A DNA stretch of 64,000 nt, from NCBI RefSeq assembly GCF_038049935.1, contig NZ_CP145886.1:310001-374000 (forward strand), given 5' to 3'. Both the position numbers and the translations under genes were made by a program. Positions within the stretch are counted from its first letter, which is position 1. Each line of letters begins with the position of its first letter. Shown one piece after another: positions 58,373 to 64,000 of the stretch. The notes beneath the pieces are model-generated. The model was not told where the DNA came from. It did not search any database and was given only the letters and a program-made list of their open reading frames with translations. This stretch comes from Rossellomorea sp. y25 (GTDB taxonomy: Bacteria; Bacillota; Bacilli; Bacillales; Bacillaceae_B).

Positions 58373-59167
58373 TTATAGAATACTCTGGATGATGCCGCCT
58401 TCGACACGTTGAGCTGCACCGTTGATGGCGGAAGCTTTCTCGGAAGCCAGGAAAACAATTGTATCAGCCACTTCCTCCACTGTTGCATAGCGTTGTAAAA
58501 GGGAAGTTGGTTGATCGTTTTTAAAATATTCACTGATAAATATGTCCAGATCCTGACCGTTTTCATTCGCTAAGTCTGTGATGAATGTGCCGAATCCTTC
58601 TGTCCATGTTGGTCCCGGCAGAACAGAGTTGACAGTTACATTTGTTCCTTTTGCCACCTCAGCAAGACCTCTGGATAACGTGATAAGAGCAGTCTTAGAA
58701 ACACCATACGGAATAAGCTCAGGATACGGTTTAATTCCTGCTTCACTTGCAATCGTAATGATACGGCCTGCATTGCGGTCCATCATTTTTCCAAGGAATG
58801 CCCGTGAGAGGCGAACGGCACTCATGACGTTGATCTGATAATATTCAAGCCATTCTTCATCCGTGACTTCTTCAAAAGGTTTTACTGTGAAGACGCCGGT
58901 GTTGTTTACAAGTACATCCAGATCTCCTAGTTCGTTTACTCTCGAAATTAATTCGTCTGACTCATCTTTCTTCGAAACATCTGCACGGATGCCATAAACG
59001 GTCCCAAAGTAGGACAACTCTTTTACGGTAGCATCGACTGTAGAGTCCGTGCGCCCATTGATAATGACTTTAGCTCCTTCTTTTAAGAAACTGATGGCGG
59101 TTGCTTTTCCTATTCCTGATGTAGAACCTGTAACAAGCACTAATTTATCTTTTAAACTTAAATTCAT
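58373..59167 (-). CDS. Short-chain dehydrogenase/reductase (SDR family)
   Basis: A classical SDR of about 264 residues. The cofactor loop TGSTSGIGKA (about residues 13-22) is followed by NGRTDS, hinting at NADP preference. The structural NNTGV and the catalytic Ser...Tyr-x-x-x-Lys (IASEAG ... YGVSKTAL, Tyr about 154) are present. Substrate unknown. The start could be ATG 59167 or 59176. It is transcribed divergently from the HxlR regulator, which probably controls it. Confidence 0.87.
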   Translation of the reverse strand: MNLSLKDKLVLVTGSTSGIGKATAISFLKEGAKVIINGRTDSTVDATVKELSYFGTVYGIRADVSKKDESDELISRVNELGDLDVLVNNTGVFTVKPFEEVTDEEWLEYYQINVMSAVRLSRAFLGKMMDRNAGRIITIASEAGIKPYPELIPYGVSKTALITLSRGLAEVAKGTNVTVNSVLPGPTWTEGFGTFITDLANENGQDLDIFISEYFKNDQPTSLLQRYATVEEVADTIVFLASEKASAINGAAQRVEGGIIQSIL

Positions 59168-59269
59168 TTCAAACATCTCACTTTCAAAGCATTTTATTAT
59201 TTGAGCTCTTTCCCGCTAGCAACATAAGTATGCAACACGCTGCCAGACTTGAAAAGTACGCACTTTCCA

Positions 59270-59307
59270 GTGATATTGATACTTACCGGTGATATAGGTA
59301 CTAAGCG
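59270..59307. promoter_or_regulatory. Tandem 19-bp direct repeat, candidate HxlR operator
   Basis: GTGATATTGATACTTACCG (59270-59288) is followed at once by GTGATATAGGTACTAAGCG (59289-59307); 15 of 19 positions are identical. It is in the shared promoter region of the divergent SDR and HxlR genes, where an autoregulated HxlR site would lie. Confidence 0.6.
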
Positions 59308-59363
59308 GTAACTTTTAATAAAATCCTTTATTTCATATTGAAAATTCATCTTAGGAGGTCCAA

Positions 59364-59720
59364 ATGAAGAAGTATCATTTACCGATAGAAGCGACTTTGG
59401 ATATTATTGGTGGAAAATGGAAGGTGGTCATTATGTGCCACTTGATTCTTGGAACGAGAAGAACAAGCGAACTTAAGAAATTAATGAGTGGAATCTCACA
59501 GAAGATGCTTATACAGCAATTGAAGGAATTAGATGAAGATGGATTGATCCAGAGAAAGGTCTATCACCAGGTTCCACCGAAAGTGGAGTATTCCCGGACA
59601 GAGTACGGTTGGACTTTGAAGGACGCTTTGGACGCACTCTGTGTATGGGGAGATAAGCATATCGAAAAAAATTATGAAAATAAATATGACGTCTTAGAAG
59701 AAAGTATTCTCAATCGATAA
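59364..59720 (+). CDS. HxlR-family winged-helix transcriptional regulator
   Basis: A 118-residue DNA-binding protein. DIIGGKWKVVIMCHLILG (about residues 13-30) and the recognition region TSELKKLMSGISQKMLIQQLKELDEDGLI are classic for HxlR. The wing, VEYSRTEYGWTL, follows. The single conserved N-terminal cysteine used by redox/quinone-sensing members (YodB, CatR) is absent; cysteines occur at about residues 25 and 94. The ATG follows 'aggaggtcc'. Divergent from the SDR gene. Confidence 0.9.
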   Translation: MKKYHLPIEATLDIIGGKWKVVIMCHLILGTRRTSELKKLMSGISQKMLIQQLKELDEDGLIQRKVYHQVPPKVEYSRTEYGWTLKDALDALCVWGDKHIEKNYENKYDVLEESILNR

Positions 59721-59815
59721 CTCCTGTTAAATTTTGTATTCCCCACCACTCCACGACTATGTTACAGTGGATAAAAAGCATGTCGGACAACAGTGCCACT
59801 GGAAGGGTGAATTCA

Positions 59816-60121
59816 ATGTATATTGTACATTCAACATTTGTAGTTCCTGATGAGAAGGCTGATGAGGTGATTTCAATCTACCATTCCCGTTCAGGAATAG
59901 TCGACAAGGCGGAAGGGTTTCAACGATTCCTGCTCTTGCAAAATGAGAAAAAACCGGGAGAAATCACGGTTCATATGGAATGGGATACGAAGGAACATTT
60001 TATGACGTGGGTGCAAAGTGAAGACTATAAACGGATTCACGAATTGGAGAAAAAGTACCCTGATCAGGAGCTTGCTTCGATTATCCCTTCCATTCATCGC
60101 TTTAAGGTGGTGGCGTACTAA
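59816..60121 (+). CDS. Antibiotic-biosynthesis-monooxygenase (ABM/HmoA-like) domain protein
   Basis: A 101-residue single ABM-fold protein: MYIVHSTFVVPDEK at the start, GFQRFLLLQNEKKPGEITVHMEWDTKEHFMTW, then SIHRFKVVAY. Members include HmoA/HmoB haem monooxygenases and quinone-type monooxygenases. The haem-ligand histidine cannot be assigned with confidence. The ATG at 59816 follows 'ggaagggtga'; the frame from 59759 is rejected. Its stop TAA overlaps the next ATG by one base (TAATG), so the two are translationally coupled. Confidence 0.8.
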   Translation: MYIVHSTFVVPDEKADEVISIYHSRSGIVDKAEGFQRFLLLQNEKKPGEITVHMEWDTKEHFMTWVQSEDYKRIHELEKKYPDQELASIIPSIHRFKVVAY

Positions 60122-60492
60122 TGGAAAGTAAGTATAAGAGTGTCATAGAAGAAGCGGTGGCAAAGCTGTACGAACGATATCCTGAATTAGATGAAAAGTA
60201 CGGCGAAGTCGGACGAAAGAAATGCTATGAAGATAATATTCACCATTTCAACTATCTGGAATCGGCATCTGATGTTGGTGAATCAAAGGTTTTTTCTGAC
60301 TATGCCCTTTGGCTCAACAGCGTGCTGGTGAGCAGAGGCATGAAATCTGATCATCTCATTGATAACTTCAATTGTATCAACGAATCGCTTAAAGAGTGCG
60401 ATATTGAAAAAGGCGAAGAATTCAAGCTTTATCTGAACGAAGCAATAGAGTCCATTCAAGAGGCAGATCGCAGAAACATGCCATCATCCTAA
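60121..60492 (+). CDS. Small helical protein coupled to the ABM monooxygenase, unknown
   Basis: A 123-residue, acidic, all-helical protein. The pattern Y-P-x-L-x-x-K-Y-G-x-x-G-R-x-x-C-x-x-D-x-x-x-H-x-x-Y-L, then VFSDYALWLNSVLVSRGM, resembles the N-terminal helical domain of some B12-binding-domain regulators, here standing alone. The comparison is from memory. Start ATG overlaps the previous stop (TAATG) with 'aaggtggtgg' upstream. Function unknown; it likely works with the monooxygenase. Confidence 0.75.
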   Translation: MESKYKSVIEEAVAKLYERYPELDEKYGEVGRKKCYEDNIHHFNYLESASDVGESKVFSDYALWLNSVLVSRGMKSDHLIDNFNCINESLKECDIEKGEEFKLYLNEAIESIQEADRRNMPSS

Positions 60493-60497
60493 ACGAT

Positions 60498-60531
60498 AAA
60501 AGCATCGAACCACCGCGTTCGTTGCTTTTTT
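60498..60531 (+). terminator. Rho-independent terminator
   Basis: AAAAGCATCGAAC / GTTCGTTGCTTTT (one T-T mismatch) with a short loop and a T-run. Confidence 0.85.
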
Positions 60532-60537
60532 ACATAG

Positions 60538-60552
60538 AGAGGGGCGGACCTT
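60538..60552 (+). repeat. Degenerate GAGGGGCGGACCT element
   Basis: One mismatch from the dispersed AGGGACGGACCT element; immediately after the preceding terminator and about 75 bp before rlmCD. Confidence 0.65.
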
Positions 60553-60629
60553 CATCCATTTCATTCTCCACATCCATTTATGGTACAATCAGTAGAGTCT
60601 TAAAAAGGAATTCGTAAAGGAAGATATTC

Positions 60630-62006
60630 GTGAGTAAAAAAGCGCCAGTTCAAAAAAATGATTATATAGATGAAGCAGTATTTGAAGATCTGACCCATGA
60701 CGGGAATGGGGTGACGAAGGTGGACGGATACCCATTATTCGTTCCCAATGCACTACCAGGTGAGGAAGGCAAGGTTAAAGTGGTGAAAACGAGTAAAGGC
60801 TATGGATTTGGGCGGCTGACAGAGCGCACCAAGGAAAGTCCGTTTCGCCAGGAGCCTCCATGTCCGATCTACAAAGAATGCGGCGGCTGCCAGATTCAGC
60901 ACATGACCTATGAAGGACAGCTGCAAGCAAAAGAAAAAAATGTTCGTGATGTCATGCAGCGTATCGGAAAGCTTGGAGACATTCATGTCCATCCGGTAAT
61001 GGGGATGGAAGAACCGTGGCGTTATCGTAACAAAGCCCAAGTGCCTGTAGGGGAAAAGGAAGGGCGCTTTGTAGCGGGCTTCTATCAAAAACGAAGCCAT
61101 GAAATCATCGATATGGACAAATGTATCATCCAGTATGAAAAAAATGATGAAGTGATTCAGCATGTGAAGAATATATGCGAGAAACTGGAGGTCCGTCCCT
61201 ATGATGAGAAGAATCATAAGGGGATATTGCGTCACATTATGACCCGGACGGCGTATACGACTGGAGAGGTGATGGTCGTATTGGTAACAAGGACGCCTGA
61301 GCTCCCTCATAAGAATCGGATTGTAGAGGAGCTTGTTGAGAATATTGAAGGATTGAAATCGGTTGTTCATAATGTGAATCCTAAGAAAACGAACGTGATT
61401 ATGGGGGATACCACTCGGGTTCTATGGGGGGAAGAAGTGATCTATGATTACATCGGAGACGTGAAATTTGCGATTTCCGCCAGATCCTTCTATCAGGTGA
61501 ACCCTGAGCAAACGAAGGTTCTCTATGATAAAGCATTGGAATACGCTGATTTACAAGGAGAAGAAACCGTCATCGATGCGTATTGCGGAATTGGAACGAT
61601 CTCTCTATTCCTTGCCCAAAAAGCGAAGAAAGTGTACGGGGTTGAAATTGTCCCGCAGGCGATAGAAGATGCGAAGCAAAATGCCGAGTTAAATGAAATG
61701 ACCAATGTAGAGTTTAAAGCAGGACCTGCCGAGGTGGTCATTCCTGATTGGTATAAAGAAGGGATCAGAGCTGACGTCCTTGTCGTGGACCCTCCACGTA
61801 AGGGGTGTGATGAAGCACTTCTAAATACGATCCTGGCCATGAAGCCGAAGAAGGTCGTCTATGTATCCTGTAACCCCGGTACACTTGCACGAGACCTTAG
61901 AATATTAGAAGATGGCGGGTATAAAACAAAAGAGGTCCAGCCTGTTGATATGTTTCCGCAAACGATGCACTGTGAAGCCGTTGCGAAGATTGAGTTAGTA
62001 GAATAA
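60630..62006 (+). CDS. rlmCD: 23S rRNA (uracil-C5)-methyltransferase RlmCD
   Basis: A 458-residue TrmA/RlmD-family enzyme; in B. subtilis (YefA) one protein methylates both U747 and U1939. An N-terminal TRAM domain (about 10-70) precedes the iron-sulfur cluster cysteines [10 protein letters not shown] (about 78-87) plus Cys in MDKCII. Next come the SAM site [14 protein letters not shown] and the catalytic cysteine in [14 protein letters not shown]. The start is GTG after 'aaaggaag'. The coding sequence includes an exact GGAGGTCCGTCCCT at 61187-61200. Confidence 0.94.
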   Translation: MSKKAPVQKNDYIDEAVFEDLTHDGNGVTKVDGYPLFVPNALPGEEGKVKVVKTSKGYGFGRLTERTKESPFRQEPPCPIYKECGGCQIQHMTYEGQLQAKEKNVRDVMQRIGKLGDIHVHPVMGMEEPWRYRNKAQVPVGEKEGRFVAGFYQKRSHEIIDMDKCIIQYEKNDEVIQHVKNICEKLEVRPYDEKNHKGILRHIMTRTAYTTGEVMVVLVTRTPELPHKNRIVEELVENIEGLKSVVHNVNPKKTNVIMGDTTRVLWGEEVIYDYIGDVKFAISARSFYQVNPEQTKVLYDKALEYADLQGEETVIDAYCGIGTISLFLAQKAKKVYGVEIVPQAIEDAKQNAELNEMTNVEFKAGPAEVVIPDWYKEGIRADVLVVDPPRKGCDEALLNTILAMKPKKVVYVSCNPGTLARDLRILEDGGYKTKEVQPVDMFPQTMHCEAVAKIELVE

Positions 62007-62022
62007 GCGAGGAAGAAAGCCG

Positions 62023-62253
62023 ATGTATCTCACAATTAAAGAAACAGCCGAATATCTGTCACTGCCGGAAACGTATATTGAGAGCCTCATTCAGCAAAAT
62101 AAAATTCGGGCGGTCCACGACGGAAATCAATATTTATTATACCGGGACCAATTCAATCAGCATCTGGAGCAGATGGAAAAAATGAAGCGTCAGCTTGCTG
62201 AATATCTAAGTGAACCGATTCCGGAAGATATCGATGTGAAGGATGAAGACTAG
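62023..62253 (+). CDS. Excisionase-type (HTH_17) DNA-binding protein
   Basis: A 76-residue protein starting MYLTIKETAEYLSLPETYIESLIQ, the winged-helix fold of the excisionase/MerR-like HTH_17 family, then a short acidic tail (EPIPEDIDVKDED). No integrase, att site or phage gene accompanies it, so it is probably a chromosomal regulator rather than a true excisionase. It follows rlmCD by 16 bp and precedes ywbE by 36 bp, so it is likely co-transcribed. Confidence 0.8.
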   Translation: MYLTIKETAEYLSLPETYIESLIQQNKIRAVHDGNQYLLYRDQFNQHLEQMEKMKRQLAEYLSEPIPEDIDVKDED

Positions 62254-62289
62254 CCTTTTGGAAATTACCTAATGAAACGGGGAAATACA

Positions 62290-62484
62290 ATGAGCGGACA
62301 ACAGCGTTCCAATATCAAACAAGGTCTTGAAGTGGATATCGTCCTGAAAAAAGACCAAAGAACAAACAAACTGACACGTGGGGTTGTAAAAGATATTTTA
62401 ACCAACTCACCGAATCATCCCCACGGTATTAAAGTCCGTTTAGAAGATGGACAAGTCGGGCGAGTGAAGAATATTATTCAGTAG
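62290..62484 (+). CDS. ywbE: YwbE family protein (DUF2196)
   Basis: A 64-residue protein. Conserved sequence GLEVDIVLKKDQRTNKLTRG, then VKDILTNSP and HPHGIKVRLEDGQVGRVK, matches B. subtilis YwbE. The fold is predicted to be a small beta barrel, possibly nucleic-acid binding (inference). The ATG at 62290 follows 'acgggga'; the six upstream codons overlap that site. A hairpin terminator follows. Confidence 0.88.
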   Translation: MSGQQRSNIKQGLEVDIVLKKDQRTNKLTRGVVKDILTNSPNHPHGIKVRLEDGQVGRVKNIIQ

Positions 62485-62533
62485 TGTGAGCTGCTTTCTG
62501 TCAAGTAAACAGTGAATTAACAAATAATAAAAT

Positions 62534-62578
62534 GAAGCGGTTTTAGCCCTGTATTACTAAGGTCTAAGGCCGCTTTTT
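62534..62578 (+). terminator. Terminator after ywbE
   Basis: GAAGCGG..TTAG / CTAA..CCGCTT with an internal loop, followed by TTTTT. Confidence 0.75.
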
Positions 62579-62944
62579 AATTATCTAGGATCAGGCGCAC
62601 TTCAGAGAGATATTTTTTTCATGAACACAACACAAAAGCGCCTATATCTAGGGTGTTTCAACAAGAGTTTAGCGTATGACACATCTCATCTTATTCTAAA
62701 TATAATACTTGATGTTTTTTGAATAATGGAATTTATAGTGGGATGGAAAAGGTCATTTAATGGGATAACGGGAGGAATTAATACCATTAGAATACTGAAT
62801 ATTTTATATTTTTAAAAATATAAGAGTGGTGTAACACTTGAAACAATAAGAGATAGAGGGAGTTATACATAAATAAAGATAGTTGGCACGAAACTTGCAA
62901 GTTAATGGAAGAAACAATTTTTATTAAGATGAGGGGGAAAAAGT
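62579..62944. other. A/T-rich intergenic region before the antiporter gene
   Basis: No gene is visible in these 366 bp. The end holds 'gatgaggggg', the ribosome binding site of the next gene. I see no riboswitch or repeat of the kinds found elsewhere in the window. Confidence 0.45.
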
Positions 62945-64000
62945 ATGAAAAGAAAACCAAATTTCTTACAAGCTGTTATTCCTATTATAGCGATGCTTCT
63001 ATTATTAGGAATCGGGTATGGGGTGTTTCATTTAAAAGCTGAACCGCTTCTTATTATCGCTGCAATCATTGCGGCATTAATTGGGAAAAAATTAGGGGTA
63101 AGCTGGGATGAGATGCTGGATGGTATTGTTGAAAAGACAACAAAAGCGATGCCGGCCATTCTAATCTTAATTACAGTCGGGATTTTAATTGGAACATGGA
63201 TGTCGGCAGGTACAATTCCTATGATGATCTACTATGGAATTAAACTAATCGATCCTAGTTACTTGATTATTACAGCGTTCATTGTTACAGCTATTATCTC
63301 AACGTTTACAGGTACATCTTGGGGTTCAGCCGGTACGATTGGTGTAGCAGTTATGGGTATTGCAATCGCCCAAGGGGTTTCACTACCTATAACAGCAGGG
63401 GCAGTCGTCGCAGGTGCTTATTTTGGAGATAAGTTATCACCACTATCAGATACAACAAATTTAGCCCCCGCAGCAGCGGGAAGTAATCTATATGAACATA
63501 TTAGACATATGCTTTATACGTCCGTACCAGCTGCAGTGGTTGGGATCATTGTATACTTCTTTGCAGGAAACATGGCACAAGAAGGAACAGTTTCTAACCC
63601 TGAAAAGTTAGAGGTAATGATGTCGACATTAACGACTATGTTTGATTGGCATGTGTTACTCCTTATTCCGGTCGTCATTGTACTGGCTGGCTCTGTTTTA
63701 AAATATCCGACCATTCCGGTCATGCTACTTTCGTGTATAACGGCTATTTCACTAGCAGTATTTTTTCAAGGGATCTCTCTAGAGAACGCTTTTATCTCAA
63801 CAGTCCAAGGATTTAATGTAACCATGGCAGCAGGAACAGGAATTGATCCAGGAACGATATCAGAAGATGTACAGCGATTATTAAATCGTGGGGGTATGAA
63901 TGCGATGATGGGAACAACACTCATTGCCTTTTGTGCCTTTGCATTCGCTGGGATCATCAGTAAAATTGGATGCTTAGAGGTTGTACTAGAAAAAATTAAT
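62945..64000 (+). CDS. nhaC: Na+/H+ antiporter NhaC family, 5' part (cut by window end)
   Basis: The frame runs from ATG 62945 to the last base, 352 codons, without a stop. The start MKRKPNFLQAVIPIIAMLLLL is a cytosolic segment plus first helix; about eight further spans are present. TFTGTSWGSAGTIGVA and AYFGDKLSPLSDTTNLAPA (about residues 120-190) are the NhaC ion-binding signatures. The family exchanges Na+ for H+, and some members exchange malate/lactate (MleN) instead, so the substrate is open. A full-length NhaC is about 450-480 residues. Confidence 0.9.
   Translation, partial: MKRKPNFLQAVIPIIAMLLLLGIGYGVFHLKAEPLLIIAAIIAALIGKKLGVSWDEMLDGIVEKTTKAMPAILILITVGILIGTWMSAGTIPMMIYYGIKLIDPSYLIITAFIVTAIISTFTGTSWGSAGTIGVAVMGIAIAQGVSLPITAGAVVAGAYFGDKLSPLSDTTNLAPAAAGSNLYEHIRHMLYTSVPAAVVGIIVYFFAGNMAQEGTVSNPEKLEVMMSTLTTMFDWHVLLLIPVVIVLAGSVLKYPTIPVMLLSCITAISLAVFFQGISLENAFISTVQGFNVTMAAGTGIDPGTISEDVQRLLNRGGMNAMMGTTLIAFCAFAFAGIISKIGCLEVVLEKIN

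Noticed and set aside
60753..61370. 205-codon minus-strand frame
   Set aside because: Lies wholly within rlmCD, which carries all catalytic motifs on the plus strand; the mirror frame has no domain.
62023..62253. Excisionase-like protein as a sign of an integrated element
   Set aside because: No integrase, terminase, att-like repeats or compositional shift nearby; neighbours are core genes rlmCD and ywbE.

Overview
The window reads as the chromosome of a low-to-moderate GC Gram-positive of the Bacillaceae. Gene content, gene order and protein sequences follow Bacillus subtilis closely: yebE-yebG-purEKBCSQLFMNHD, then yerA-yerB-yerC-pcrB-pcrA-ligA-camS, then gatCAB, dgkB and rlmCD. The glyoxylate-shunt genes aceB and aceA, absent from B. 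subtilis 168, sit beside a putP-type proline transporter. The type and density of short intergenic repeats suggest a marine/environmental Bacillus-like genus (for example Rossellomorea); the genus is inference.

Layout. (1) 1-1.95 kb: 3' part of a 23S rRNA, a 5S rRNA and a terminator, then a GACGCA repeat array. (2) 2.4-4.1 kb: a peroxiredoxin-like gene and the yebE-yebG pair. (3) 4.09-17.8 kb: the complete IMP biosynthesis operon. It has paired PurBoxes, a strong sigma-A promoter, a guanine-type riboswitch aptamer and a long terminator before purE. Unlike a tightly packed pur operon, it is opened up by repeat-bearing gaps before and after purH. (4) 17.75-28.2 kb: a small membrane protein, a YgaP-like protein, the adenine-deaminase-like yerA, yerB, yerC, the archaeal-type lipid enzyme pcrB, the helicase pcrA, DNA ligase ligA and lipoprotein camS. 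(5) 28.2-34.1 kb: a second kind of 20-bp-phased array, an unlisted 37-aa membrane protein gene, putP, aceB and aceA. (6) 34.1-43.6 kb: argCJBD-carAB-argF, with paired ARG-box-like operators before argC and again before carA. (7) 43.6-46.5 kb: a long Bacillus hairpin repeat, yueI, an AbrB-family membrane protein, a cupin, and a ten-copy GACGCA array. (8) 46.5-49.9 kb: gatCAB, ending in two stacked terminators. (9) 50-64 kb: a secreted thermolysin-like protease, a DUF4257 membrane protein flanked by two related small proteins, a thioredoxin-fold protein, an XRE regulator, a methyltransferase, an arylamine N-acetyltransferase, dgkB, a divergent SDR/HxlR pair, a monooxygenase plus a translationally coupled partner, rlmCD, an excisionase-fold protein, ywbE, and the start of an NhaC-type antiporter cut by the window end.

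Most of the window is well-understood housekeeping sequence. I see no defence island, prophage, CRISPR array or secondary-metabolite cluster. The least explained signals are between genes: direct-repeat arrays with different core words but the same 20-21 bp (two helical turns) spacing; a dispersed AGGTCCGTCCCT element used singly, as inverted pairs forming terminators, and once inside a coding sequence; and two paralogous ~50-aa proteins on either side of a DUF4257 gene.
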